The notes under the pieces were generated by a model that was not told the DNA's origin, did not search any database, and saw nothing but the letters and a program-made list of their open reading frames with translations. The translations under genes were made by a program, and so were the position numbers. A stretch of DNA of 64,000 nucleotides from Alitta virens (Eukaryota; Annelida; Polychaeta; Phyllodocida; Nereididae), in NCBI GenBank assembly GCA_932294295.1, contig OW028586.1:5623201-5687200 (forward strand), read 5' to 3'. Numbering within the stretch: the first letter of the stretch is position 1; each line of letters begins with the position of its first letter. Shown here in pieces: positions 46,213-57,838 of this stretch.

Positions 46213-46983
46213 AATTGGTGACCACTGCTCAATATACACTGCAGAATTAACGGCTATTTACCTTGCCTTAAAAAACATCGAGGACTCAGAATCAAATCAT
46301 TATGTTCTGATTCCTAATCTGCTCTTCAAGCAATCCAAAATAAACAACTTGATAACCCTGGGATCTTAGATGTCCTTATTAAGTATTTTCATCTTTACGA
46401 ATACAAAGACATTGTATTCTGCTGGATTCCTGGACACGCTGGCATTGAAGGGAATGAAAAAGCAGACCTGGCAGCAAAAAGGGCTCTTACAAAAGAGATA
46501 ACTGATTTTACCATTCCATACACTGATTTTAAAATGACTATAAAATCTTTTATCTTGTCTTGCTGGCAAAGACAATGGAATGAATTTAATAACAACAAGT
46601 TGCATTCAATCTTACCTTGCATTCAAAATAAAATACCTAGTAGGTTCAATACTCGCAAAGATCAAGGAATATATCACAGATGCCTCATAGGACATTCAAG
46701 ACTTACGCATTTACACCTTTTAGTCAATGAACTGGCACCGGTATGCCAGAGTTGTCGACGCCCCCTAACAATCAAACATATTTTATTAGATTGCAGCCAC
46801 TTACAACGCTTTAGAAGACCTCTGTTTCAAGCTACTACCTTACAACATCTCTTTACTAGATATCCAACCCAGACAATTATAGATTTTTTATATGCTTCTG
46901 GCTTCTACTACCAAATATAGATAATCAATCTTAACCTAGAGAGCCTCTACATAGCCCACTCAGGTGCTGATGAGGCGTTAAAC

Positions 46984-47018
<35 letters not shown>
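46213..47018 (+). mobile_element. 5'-truncated LINE copy, RNase H to 3' end
   Basis: It matches the full-length LINE from the CCACTGCTCAATATACACTG block in RNase H to the end. A few bases are missing near 46,305, breaking the RNase H frame. The C-terminal finger frame (46,534-46,920) is intact. It ends in a CA-repeat of about 30 bases. It cuts into the minus-strand TTF/hAT-type pseudogene on its right. Confidence 0.93.
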
Positions 47019-47020
<2 letters not shown>

Positions 47021-47024
<4 letters not shown>

Positions 47025-47778
47025 GACCTGGCACTGCTCATGCTGTTCTAAAGTTTTGGTTGCCTTCTTCCAGTTGGAAAAACCTTTGTCTGGGTCACTG
47101 AATGCAGGTTCATAATTTCGACTGTGCTTATCTACTAACAACCAACATGGAAACTAAAAGGCAGCATCTTTGTTTGGCGAATACACAAACCAGTCCCTGT
47201 ATCTTTTTAGACCATTTTTCATCCTTGGAGTGTACCTTTCTTTCCTGAAAGATCTCCCGACAGTCTTTGGAAAGTCATAGTCACTATTCAGTCCAGGCTG
47301 ACATGGGCCTAACTTCACCATTTTTCTTACCAATTCAGGACCGGTACCGCAGTTGACAAAAAAAAGCTGGATCATTGGAATGTAAGTCTGACTGAAGATC
47401 TTTCGAGGAAGCTGCAGCATCTGCCGTTTGCTGTGAGTCTTGCAGAGCACTTTGAGGCATTGAAGAATTTGAAGAGTTTTCTTCGGTGACTTCTTTGTCA
47501 GTCTCTTTGCTTGTCCTATCTGGATCTTCATCAGCGACTGCCGGTCCAGGAGATCCAGGCATAACATCCCTCTTTACATTGGTGTCATAAGGCTCAGTAG
47601 ACTGTTTAGCAGGTCCTTGTTGAGTCATCAATTTGCTTATGTTTTGTGATCCTTTCGGAGCCTTTTTTTTGACTTTGCAATGTGGATGTTTGGCACTGAT
47701 ATGACCTTCAAGTTTGTCTCTTCGAAAAGACTTCTTGCAATAAGAACAGATCACCTTTTCCTTACTATTGAATGGCAT
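47021..47778 (-). pseudogene. TTF/ZMYM-type zinc-finger gene of a hAT-like element, broken
   Basis: The ATG at 47778 starts MPFNSKEKVICSYCKKSFRR, a C2H2-type finger ending GHISAKHPHC. An acidic Ser-rich linker follows. After a frameshift at an A-run (+ strand, 47,357-47,364) the other frame gives VNCGTGPELVRKMVKLGPCQ, YSPNKDAAF, a TAG where the family has Cys, then FPCWLL and PAFSDPDKGFSNWKKATKTL. This is the TTF-type finger found in hAT-derived proteins. It ends at a LINE insertion, and the transposase core beyond is not visible. Inactive. Confidence 0.7.
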
Positions 47779-48263
47779 CTTGGAACGTTTATTCTGCAAA
47801 AAAAAATTGTCTTAGACAGGGTAAGAATGGTGGGGACAACACATAAGTGGGTTAAAATGATCTTCCTTGGGTAACTCCAGTAACCTAGGTTTTACCTCTC
47901 GCATTCATGATGAGCGATATCGTATGCCAAAGTTCCAACATTGCAAAAGTGATCAAAATCAAGACCTACTGTTTATTTGAACAACTTGAATGGCCGTAAA
48001 TTCTTACTTTAATAATTCAGAGAAACTGCCAAAGATGTTGCTGCTTTCTGTTGCATTTGCTATGACGTCATAAAAGCTGTGTAAACAAACGTGATGTAAC
48101 CTCTCCAAGGGGGAGCTTCAAGCAGCCCCTAGTGTTAATGTCCCAATTTTGATTTTCAGCATGAAATATATGTTTGAATGATGAATAAATTTACTTTTCT
48201 ATTTTTTTCCCCAGTTGCAACATTTCCCAATTTTTCCTTTCCCCAAAATTTCCCCTTTTTCTG
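47779..48263. other. No gene seen
   Basis: Non-coding sequence upstream of the minus-strand TTF-type pseudogene. It would hold any promoter of that gene. Confidence 0.4.
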
Positions 48264-48309
48264 AGTTTATCCGAACGCATGGAAAATGCACATTGCACAA
48301 TTGGCCATG
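48264..48309. mobile_element. Partial copy of the palindromic MITE
   Basis: Only the right half remains: GTTTATCCGAACGCATGG, AAAATGCACATTGCACAA and TTGGCCATG next to TA. It matches the right arms of the copies near 51.9, 53.4 and 58.4 kb. Confidence 0.7.
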
Positions 48310-48558
48310 TATTACTGGGTTATGCTCCACTTTCTACACACTATTAAGCTAAGAGTTCTTTGCTCAAAGGTCTATGTAGTTGCTTACCAGGAGCTTTCGT
48401 TCATCTCTCATGGACTTCTTCAGCTGACTGATTCAAATGCTGAGTTGGTCACATTGTAAAATCCTCAGTGCAGTTAGTGACATGCTATGTCTCCTTCCAG
48501 TTGTTCATGGTCTCATCAACGAAATGATAACTCAAACAGTAAGTTGTGTCAAGCTGGT

Positions 48559-48731
48559 AGGGGCGGGGGCCTAGCTCAGAGGTAGGGCTCTGGGCTTCCA
48601 ACTGTTGGGTCCCTAAGTTGGATGGCTGTTTCATCCTTCGTCTCATTGCCATGGTCTCTGCCTGTCCTAATTAGCCCAACTGATGCAGAAATACAGGACG
48701 TAAAGCCCAAATCACCCACCCACCCACTGTC
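48559..48731 (+). mobile_element. SINE lacking its B box
   Basis: The head is present up to CTGGGTCCC, but the B-box segment (about 20 bases) is missing and the body follows directly at TAAGTTGGATGG. The duplication TCAAGCTGGT flanks it (48549-48558 and 48732-48741). Loss of the B box should prevent transcription by RNA polymerase III, so the deletion came after insertion or the copy was made from a defective RNA. Confidence 0.9.
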
Positions 48732-48741
48732 TCAAGCTGGT

Positions 48742-50350
48742 CTGCTCTGCAAGTTGGTCAAAACCAAAGATGCCAGAAACTTTCCATGTTTATTATTTAT
48801 ACCGTTCAACAACACAAAGGCCCCTCCTTAATTGAGGGGGTAACAATTCCAATCATCAATCAATTCCCTCATCAGTGTACAAGCACAACCTCCCCAACTG
48901 TGTGACCATGGGCAACCATCCATTATCTCTCAAGCCATACAATGGTCAAACTCATTCATGCATTAACTCATTCCCTACAGTCCCTTTGGTCACCCAGGCC
49001 AGGTGGCATGCAATCAGACCCACACCCTCCTCTCCTCATTAACTCCACACCCCAGGAGATTGCACAGTCATTAGAAAAGGAAGATCCAATCACCCTTGAT
49101 CCCATTTCGGCCATCAGGATCAAGATCAAGTAGAGGAGTACAATCTGGCCAGCTGGCCATGGTACATTGATGGATCCCCTGCCTCCAGAAATGACCTCCT
49201 CAATGTTCAGAGGAGACTGCAATCAGTGATGGCCATCTGCAGCCATCACTTCCATAGCTCTGAACATTACACATATTAAATTCATGAATCATTATTTAGC
49301 TTAAACTAAAGAGCAAAAGGCCTGTGCCTTTTACAACATGACCGCCTGTGGTCAGGTCATGTGACAGGATGTTGTTATAGACAAATGCAAGTTTAAACCG
49401 TCACTAAACTGTCGAGGTTCTGTAAATAGTTACTGCATGTTAGCATAATATTACAACTTGGCACATATGAATTATGGTAAACTAATTTTCCAAAATATGC
49501 AGCAATATTGACAGTTTGTGTGTAAGGTTTCACAACTTACTCGAATTTGGCAATGTTTCCTGATTTTTTTTTTTAGTGCAATTATGTAGAAGATTTATAA
49601 CGTTCACTATATAGTCGATAGCAGACTTGTCAGTTTTGGCATGTTGTGATGTTGAAAATTACTCTTATCCATGTAATTTACATTAATTACTAAGACTGAA
49701 CTCATTCATCAGTGAAGCTTTAAAAAAAATGTTCATGTAAGTGGTGACTTGAGCGATTATTTATTACTATGATGCAGTTTCAAAGCAGTCATAATTGCCT
49801 GTTTTGAACGTATTTCGTGTAATGATATGTCGATTGCATAGTTATTTGGTAACTTTTTTAATCAATATTGAAATACAGATGTGCAATAACATGTACCAGT
49901 CGAAATACGCTGATTGATGAAAATTATTTTTTTTTACTTTGTGGGTAAAATCTGTTAAAGGCCTATATAAATATATCCATCCCATATTTCGTTGTGTGAC
50001 TTCATAGCTCCATTTAAGATATACGTGATAAATATACAATGTGCATGATGATACTTTTTTTTTCAGTGACTACGTGCTCAAAATTCAAATTAAGTTAATC
50101 TAGTAAATTAATTGAAGTTTGTTGGCTGTGTGCAAGTGAAATATTATTTCATATACTGTATTTACAATATCTTATTTTCATTATTTGCATATTTAGTTAT
50201 CATCCATGACTGGTCATGTAATTTGTTGGTTTCTGAAGTCTCCAAAATATGCGTTTAAACTAACTTTCAATTTCAGGTATCTCTGGGTACACGAAAAGTA
50301 TGTTTTTGTGGTTCTGGTGATCAAGTATTCCTTGATTTTGGATTTTTCGC
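48742..50350. other. Non-coding stretch including the 3' flank of the minus-strand secreted gene
   Basis: No further exon is seen. The sequence left of 50,351 should hold the 3' UTR. A TTTATT (AATAAA on the minus strand) is at about 49,759-49,764. Short open frames near 49.0 kb are unsupported. Confidence 0.4.
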
Positions 50351-53120
50351 CTATGAATAGAATGCATCAATCTCGCATATCTCTAAGTGAGAAGTGTATG
50401 TGAAAGTCTGATTGTAGATGAGAAATAGTATCGGACCACACTTTTTGTTGAAGCAACTGCATTGGTATTCGCAGTCTGTTCCATTTGTCGTTGGAATCGC
50501 TTTTTCCTTGCACTGGGATGCTCGTCCACAAAACGGAGAACACTTTCCACGGGTTGTTTTACCTGTACCGTCACCCATATCCATAATCACTTGAGTCGTC
50601 ATGGGATTGCATTGTCTGTCAATGTGACACGGAAGTCGCGGTCCCTTCATCCGAAATGTCACCATTGTAACATTATCTTGAACTGGCGATTCAGGACAAT
50701 ACAAAAACACAGCGGATGTGGCCGGTGTGAAGTCACTGGCATTCACCATCATACATGTGTCAGTCTTGTTGTCAACCATGTAGTACATCATGTTGACCAA
50801 ATTCAGGAAGTCACCCCACCTCCACAGCGATAATGGTGAAACTGAATAATAAGCACACAACTATTGTTGAAACAGCCATATTTTACAGAATCGTCTTAGT
50901 AGCAGCTATGTATTTTATATTTTATTATATTATATTAATAACTGATCTGTTTTTCAAATTGGTCTTGAATTATAAACTGTTAATGTTATTGCCAGATAGC
51001 TGTATTATCGTGATTAGCTGCCACCTGTTTAGAGCGACCGCTTGCTGTAAACGGCCAGGGCGGGGGCCTAGCTCAGAGGTAGTGCTCTAGGCTTCCAACC
51101 GCTGGGTCCCGGGTTCAATTCCCGGTTGAGCCTAAGTTGGATGGCTGTTTCATCCTTTGTATCATTGCCATGGTCTCTGCCTGTCCTAATTAGCCCATCA
51201 GGTGCAGAAATACAGGACGTAAAGCCCTAATCCACCCACCCACTGCTGTAAACAGCCACTATGTTCCAAGTCCCCCTGACTGAATTTTCAGTGTTTTACC
51301 CTCTATTAAACGGCCACTGTTTTAAACAGCAAAATGTATTCATTTCCACTCAACACAGGTTTTACTTCTGACATTATCGAATTTTAATTATTCTATTGCA
51401 ATGTTCAAGTTCTCTTTTACTGACATCAGCAAATTGAAATTATTTTATTGAAACTGCAACCAGTAATGGTGAGATACTGTTGATTTAAAGTCAACTACCC
51501 TATACCCTGTTAATTTAATCTTACTTACGGCATGTTGCATAACTTCTATTGGGATCTTCGCCCCAGTATCCCAAAGGCTGGTTCATCATGACTTTTGGAC
51601 CTGTAATAAAGAAACTGGTGCTGCAAGTTGAGTTTGCAGAGCAATGCCAGTTTGAAGTGTCTGCCGCCATGTACCTTTCATAGTCTCTGTTCTTGAAGAC
51701 CGGTCTTCCGTTGCATTCTGAGCCTTTTGTTACATCATAGACTCCTCCACAATTTTCAAGAAGTGAGTTGCCGGTTTTGAAGGTTGGACAGACATATCCT
51801 GCGAAAATGGAAATAAATTAATACCTCACTGTAAGTACATGGCCAAATGTGCCACGTGCGTTTTCCATGCGTTTGGATAAATGCATGGAAAATGCGTGGT
51901 TTTTGCCTCGTTATAATTAACTAATAACCATGCTTTTTCCATGCGTTTACCCTTCTTATGGAAAACGCACGTGGCACATTTGGCCATGTGCAATCTAGAA
52001 ATCGGGGGACAAAATTTGGTTTTGCAAAACGCAAGTAGATTTTAGAAAACCAAAATTGCTTATAAACAGTCAAATTTGACTTTGATGCAGTTACAGAAAG
52101 GCAGCTGATTTTAGATAGGCCATTTGTAAAACTCCATTTAACAGTTTTTATATAAATGCCAAAATTGGTATTTCCCATGTTTTGGTTTTTCAAGAAACCT
52201 AAACTGGTATGGTACAGGTGACAAGACCAAAAAACCAAATTTAATCTTCTGGGCAAAAATTATTTAGTGCACATGCAGAGCTAACCTGTCTTGGTGCCAT
52301 ATTTGCGGGTCTCAATGTGGAATGGTTGCAATAATATTATTATTGTGGTACTTTAAAAATTATAATCAATATTCACCTGAAGCTATCCAGAGCTGTTAAT
52401 GGTCTATGTAAATAAATGTGCAATACATGTACATATTCTATGTTTTTCATAAATTGTATATATCTAATATGTCATTCGATTCCCGGTTGAGCCTAAGTTG
52501 GATGGCTGTTTCCTCCTTCGTCTCATTGCCATGGTCTCTGCCTGTCCTAATTAGCCCAACTGGTGCAGAAATACAGGACGTAAAGCCCTAATCACACACA
52601 CACATCCATACTGACTTTAAAATAGAATAGAATAAAATAATCTTTTTTAAAGTCGACATAAGACAAAACATTAGCTCAAAGAGCTATTGATCGACTGTGT
52701 AAAAATAAAAAAGTGCAGGAATAAAATAACAAAAAAAACTAAATTATAATAAAACCATGATAGAGATTTTTAAAACATAACATAAAATGCGAACATTGCA
52801 GCAACATTTTGGACCTTCCAATTTCGATAGTAACTTCCACAGATGAGCACCATAATATGATAATGTTCTCTTTCCATACATAATTTTGTTAAAACGTGAC
52901 TAAGATACAAGGGTCTCGTAACTCTCTTAGCATATCTTTAACAACAAAAATATCATTAATCAAAGAAGTTATATTTATTGAATTTTATTATGGGTCAATA
53001 AATTTTATTATGGGGGTTAATTTACTTACCATTCACTACGTGAAGACTTGCAAGTAATGTACCAAGAATGAGCAAATCTTGTGAAATCCGGGTTTGCTTG
53101 CTTAAAATATGTAACCCCAT
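50351..53120 (-). CDS. Secreted Cys-rich glycoprotein, three exons, complete
   Basis: Exons 53120-53030, 51799-51529 and 50819-50351 join with GT-AG sites and matching phases to 276 residues. Exon 1 is a signal sequence (hydrophobic LLILGTLLASLHVVNG). Exon 2 reads YVCPTFKTGNSLLENCGGVY and contains CNGRPVFKNRDYERYM, then W-x-C and GYWGEDP. The C-N-G-R-P-V-[FY] pattern recurs in extracellular proteins of invertebrates; I know no established name for it. Exon 3 has many Cys (KCSPFCGR, CKEK, CEYQCSCFNKKCG) and five N-glycosylation sites, with two more in exon 2. No transmembrane segment is evident after the signal. Its introns hold SINE and MITE copies. Function unknown; probably extracellular. 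Confidence 0.75.
51058..51243 (+). mobile_element. tRNA-derived SINE in an intron
   Basis: Full length with intact A and B boxes. Duplication TGCTGTAAACGGCCA (51043-51057) / TGCTGTAAACAGCCA (51244-51258). It lies in the second intron of the minus-strand secreted-protein gene, antisense to it. Confidence 0.93.
51838..51988. mobile_element. Palindromic TA-flanked MITE, copy A
   Basis: About 150 bp that is almost entirely self-complementary. Ends CATGGCCAAATGTGCCACGT and its reverse complement, with repeated TTTTCCATGCGTTT inside both arms. TA on the left; on the right TG replaces TA. It is in intron 1 of the secreted-protein gene. Confidence 0.88.
52473..52602 (+). mobile_element. 5'-truncated SINE in an intron
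   Basis: It starts within the B box (ATTCGATTCCCGG), then has the full body and a CA-repeat tail. The duplication is not clear. It is in intron 1 of the secreted-protein gene. Confidence 0.88.
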
Positions 53121-53309
53121 CTTTTTCTTTTGTACTGAAGACAATTTGTAAGAAAGTTATATAATTATATATGAGGGATGTGATTTAAATTGTCACTCTA
53201 ACATTGGAATGCAGGTGATAACAAGTTTAAAAACTTGTGCGCAAAATTTAGTGTCGAATGTGTTGTTTCTATATATAAGAAATACAAATGATATAAGTAT
53301 GGATGAATA

Positions 53310-53460
53310 CATGGCCAAATGTGCCGCGTGCGTTTTCCATGAGAAGGATAAACGCATGAAAAACGCATGGTTTTTAGCTAATTATAATGAGACAAAAACC
53401 GTGCGTTTTCCATGCGTTTATCCAAACGCATTGAAAATGCATGTGGCACATTTGGCCATG
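53310..53460. mobile_element. Palindromic TA-flanked MITE, copy B
   Basis: It has the same ends CATGGCCAAATGTGCC / GGCACATTTGGCCATG. TA lies on both sides (53308-53309 and 53461-53462). Internal arms carry GCGTTTTCCATG and its complement. It is upstream of the start of the minus-strand secreted gene. Confidence 0.92.
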
Positions 53461-53462
53461 TA

Positions 53463-54594
53463 CCAGTAAATTTACAGGTAAAAAGTATATTAATAAATGA
53501 TTAATGTATTTAAATAAGTGATGGATACACAGGGCAATAACCCATTTGTTGCTTTTTTATTATCAGATCCCAAAGGAAGACGACTGGCTTTTAAGATGTA
53601 TGGAAAATATGGATTGCTCTGCTATAACCTTTATTTATTGTAACATAATTATTGTTTACATCTAACAATGCTTTTTCAAAAATCTTTAACATTTGTAGAT
53701 TTTAACATGGTTTGAACCATTTTAGTAAATCTAATCCATTAAACTAATACAAGCCAATTCCTATGGAAGTGTTCTTGTATGAGTTAATGAATAATAATGT
53801 GTCTTGTTTCACTGTACCAGTTGTCCAACTATATTTATTGTTGAATTGATTTGGTCAGTATGCTGCAGACTGATGGATTCATCCAGTGCGTGTTGTGGCA
53901 CTGCAGTTTCTTACCAAATTCATGTTTAGAAATATGATTTTTAACTGGCTGTCCGTGAGAAAATCATGTGTTTTGCAGAAAAGTGTTCAGATGACATAGA
54001 TTTTCTTCAAAAAAAGCCATGAAGAAAATAAGTCAAAATGTAATATATTTTTTTTGAAAATATTTAATTTTCACACAGAAGTTAGGTTAAAAATCTACAA
54101 CACTGTGACTGGAGTGTGTGGTACATTTTTCCATCACATCAAATTGCCGCGTTCGGAGAAAGCTCATCAGAGATATACAGCCTTAAGCAATGCCATAACC
54201 TCCAAATATAGGAAATTTAGACTAAGTTTTGAGAGTTCATTGGACCATTATCTATATCATAATTTATTATTTAATACTAATTCTTTGATGCCTACAATAA
54301 AATGACAATTTATAAAAAAAATTATAAAATAATAGATTGTAAAATTCAAATGCATTTTATTTTGTCAAGACAAAAAAGGAACCCCAATCTCATTTATTTT
54401 ATAAATTATTAGTGTTAATTGGTATTTATAAGCCAAAAAACCTAAGACAAAGCACCACCATGGGAGAGATAATGGATGGCAAATTGACCATGTTTTTACA
54501 GTTTTCAAAAATATCTGGACATGGGTGTTTTTAACAGTGTGCTAAAAATTGAAAATTGTATATATCTCTGACATTTATTTTGTCTAAGAAATCT
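53463..54594. other. No confirmed gene
   Basis: Non-coding. A + frame ending at 54,305 (VRLKIYNTVTGVCGTFFHHI onward) has no splice or family support. Confidence 0.4.
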
Positions 54595-54598
54595 TTAA

Positions 54599-54997
54599 AG
54601 GTGCACTGTCTGTCAAATTTGCACATGAACGTAATGATATAAATCAATACTGCCCTCTTGTTCCATGATATATTTTACCATTACATGCCCATTTTTGGTC
54701 AACAATTTAGTTTTAATTTACAATAAATAATAGAAATATTAGTTTTTCATCCCATCAAAAACTCAATTTGTAAACAAACCTAGTGATGACGTCACAATGC
54801 TGAACAATGGTGATGATGTCATTTCCATTGTGTTTCCAATGTTTTGGTCTGGATTTTCTCTCCATGTATAATTTATTTTTAAGTAATTAATGTCTGATAA
54901 AATAGTTAGATCACACAAATATAGTGCCTTATAAAGGTTATTTATGAACTATTTGATTGAGCCTTACAAAATCGCAAATTTGACAGACAGTGCAACT
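54599..54997. mobile_element. MITE with TTAA duplication (piggyBac/Kolobok type)
   Basis: Ends AGGTGCACTGTCTGTCAAAT and, in reverse from the right, AGTTGCACTGTCTGTCAAAT pair for about 25 bases. TTAA is on both sides (54595-54598 and 54998-55001). The interior is non-coding and has TGACGTCA. TTAA targeting is typical of piggyBac and Kolobok; which one is not decided. Confidence 0.88.
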
Positions 54998-55001
54998 TTA
55001 A

Positions 55002-55868
55002 ATGAAAAATGGAAAAATTGTGGTAGCCAGCTAGCCTAGCATCAGTCCTGTCATTTTTCGTGGTATTTTGCAACAGGCTGGTAGATATTCAGTTTTGACA
55101 GTATACACTCATCAGTGCCAACTTTCACCATTTCACATCATTGAAAATGAGTAATTAGGTTTTATCGGCGACGAGTAAGTCATTCAGTTATAACATTAAA
55201 AAAAGTTTAGAAGCAGAAGTTTAAATTGCTGATTCACTGCATGAAAATGATGATTGTGGCAAAATAACAGCATGTCAAGATTAGTAATAGTGTGTGCACC
55301 CCTTTTTTTTTCAGTATAAAATGGGTTCAGATAGGCCATATAATCCCACAAAATAATATAACGACCAAAAAGGTAGGTGATATATTGTGCCTTGTTGTGA
55401 AAAAACTATTATAGATATTGAAGTTCTGTTTGCTTTTATGTTGGTTTGGGACATCATTCTTTGACTTTGCAAGTTGTCATCATAATCTGAATAGGATCAT
55501 CTGAACCCCACCGCATGATTTTCTCACGAAAGTTACAGAACAGGACAAATATTGATTATCCAGTTGCAAGGTTAGTCATTGTTGCACATGAAAACGAATA
55601 ATTATATTATTTATACATAGAGAAATGACAGATCTATAAATCCATGGCTATGAAGATGTGAATGCATGAAAAACACTTTGTGGAAAGCTTCTTCTTATTC
55701 TGCATTTTCACTTTTATTTGGCAAATAGTCGATGCGGCGCACTGAATGATGAGATGTAAAACAAAAAACAAAACAAAAAACATACTTTACATGGCAATGA
55801 CTAAGAATGCAGTGGAATTATCCAAAAGTTAATCGAAATGCTTAAATAAAAAAAAAAGATCAGCTGCT
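55002..55868. other. No gene seen
   Basis: AT-rich non-coding sequence without recognised features. Confidence 0.5.
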
Positions 55869-55883
55869 TTGATTGACAATCTC

Positions 55884-55914
55884 AGGACGTAAAGCCCTAA
55901 TCCACCACCACCAA
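55884..55914 (+). mobile_element. 31-bp SINE tail insertion
   Basis: It consists only of AGGACGTAAAGCCCTAATCC and a CCA-repeat. It is flanked by a perfect 15-bp duplication TTGATTGACAATCTC (55869-55883 and 55915-55929). The duplication shows a genuine insertion, not chance similarity. Confidence 0.94.
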
Positions 55915-55999
55915 TTGATTGACAATCTCCTCAAAGAGATTTTCCGTGTATTTTCTCTTACAGTCAAATTCATCGAGTTGGAATCTAACTGCAGATGAT

Positions 56000-56070
56000 G
56001 TCATGTGAATGTAAGACTCTCATTGGCTGAGGGATTGCTTTGACCAATGAGAGTCCTGGATTCACATGAC
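56000..56070. repeat. Hairpin-forming inverted repeat with CCAAT motifs
   Basis: Left arm GTCATGTGAAT, then GACTCTCATTGG; right arm in reverse gives GTCATGTGAAT, then GACTCTCATTGG, with a 4-base mismatch in between. Arms are about 29 bp with a 13-bp loop. It could be a tiny MITE or a regulatory palindrome. No duplication is seen. Confidence 0.7.
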
Positions 56071-57651
56071 TTCTCGAGTAACAGTCTGGCAAGCGATGCA
56101 TGCGGATGATCGTCGACTTCGTGAGTCATTAGCGTAAGAAATTGCTTTCATAGAAGCTTTTCACATGTGTTAAATGCTATTTTCGCAGCATTTCAGTGGT
56201 AAAAGATCTTCGCTTCTCTTCTCTAGTGAGCCACAACATTTCAGACTGGACTGGTGATGGCGCTAATATTATAACGACCAGTTAAATGAAGCAAAGCATC
56301 GACAATCGTGGCTACATTGAGCTTACTGCGTTAACTTTGGACAATGTTATTTTAAAATCTCCCTTTCTCGAAAGGTGCATTTGATATTGAACGATTAATC
56401 TATTTCAAGTAGTCTGTGAGAAAAATTAGTGAATGACCGTCCGCATGTGGGACGTGCCAAAGTGTAAGCATTAAAGTCAAGGAATATTATTGATATTAGA
56501 AGTTCCTTGAATGAACCAACAAAAAACCACGTTAAATGCCTGTTGTATAAGACGTTCGTTTGAAGTACATACAATGGAAGTGTTTACTTAAAATAATTGC
56601 TTAAGAACAAACAATGAAACTTAGGTTAACATCTGAGTAATATTTTACAGAATGTTCAAAGAAAATTTAGATGCACTGAGAACATTATTTCACTTCAATT
56701 CAAAGTTAATGACTGGTAATGTGATAATCATTATTCAGTTAACAAAGCAAAGAAATCAAACAGCTTCTTACCTACAACAAGTTGCCACAAACTTTGCATG
56801 CATTAAAGTATTAGACACTGCCCCTTCATAAATTTACCAAGCGCACGTTCTGCAATTTGGTAATAAATTATTCATTTGCTTAAGCATGGAAACAGCATCT
56901 ATTGGAAAATTGATCTTTCTTCACTTCAGCAAATGACAACGGGGTCCGGTGTTTGTCAGGCAATGAAAAGAAACTTCAGAATGATGGCTGATTAGGCTTT
57001 TATTCGATTCTCGTAAAGCATGAAATGTCATTGCATCTTGTAGCCCTTAAAATGTCAAATAGGTACAAAAATAATTTGCTTTATTCTTGCATTGTTTGAT
57101 CCGTCAAAAAGATTTTAGTAACACTTAAGGTTGCATATTTTATTAGCCTTCCAAGAGTGTCATGCTTTATTTGTTTCTGGGACATTTCATATCTGTGAAG
57201 TGAAGCAAAAAACTGAAGGTTGCTACAATATCACCATGAAATGCATTTCAGTTGGTCTAAAACTTAGTCTGCTCATATGACCAGCTGCTTCAGGCAGACG
57301 TAATGATGAGATTATAAGGCTTTTATTCCACACTATGTTGCACTTTACCCCATAGTTGGGGTCTTTTACTGGCCACAGCATAGACAATCGTCTCATGCAA
57401 TCAACATCCAGTAGCAGTGCCCGGGTCGGGCATCAAACCTGGAACCTTCCACAGAACTGGCCATATGAAAATTTGATGTTTTAATCATTTGGTCACCCTA
57501 CTGCTGACAATGGATTTTTTTGCATTGAATAGACTTCTCTGGTGTGGCAAACATCGATTAACAATCAAATCTTCTTCTCGGTGACCGTGAGAAGTCCATA
57601 AGAGTCCCAACTCTCACGCTCATCGAGAAGACAATTTGATTGTTAAGTCCA
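56071..57651. other. No gene seen
   Basis: Non-coding. A local inverted repeat (CAATCAAATCTTCTTCTCG at about 57,563 and CGAGAAGACAATTTGATTG at about 57,623) is present just before a SINE. Confidence 0.5.
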
Positions 57652-57838
57652 AGGGGAGGGGGCCCAAGCTCAGTGGCAGTGCTGGGCTTCCAACCACTGG
57701 GTCCCGAGTTCAATTCCCGGTCAAGCCTAAGTTGGATGGCTGTTTCATCTATCGTCTCATTGCCATGGTCCCTGCCTGTCCTAATTAGCCCATCAGGTGC
57801 AGAAATACCGGACGTAAAGCCCTTTTCACCCACTCCAA
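57652..57838 (+). mobile_element. tRNA-derived SINE
   Basis: Head, body and tail are present with a slightly altered head (CAAGCTCAGTGGCAGTGC). It belongs to the TAGCCCATCAGGTGC subfamily. Flanking AGTCCAA on both sides suggests a short duplication. Confidence 0.9.

Noticed and set aside
54054..54305. Open frame ending NSLMPTIK
   Set aside because: There is no acceptor, donor or family support. It is plausible in composition but not callable.
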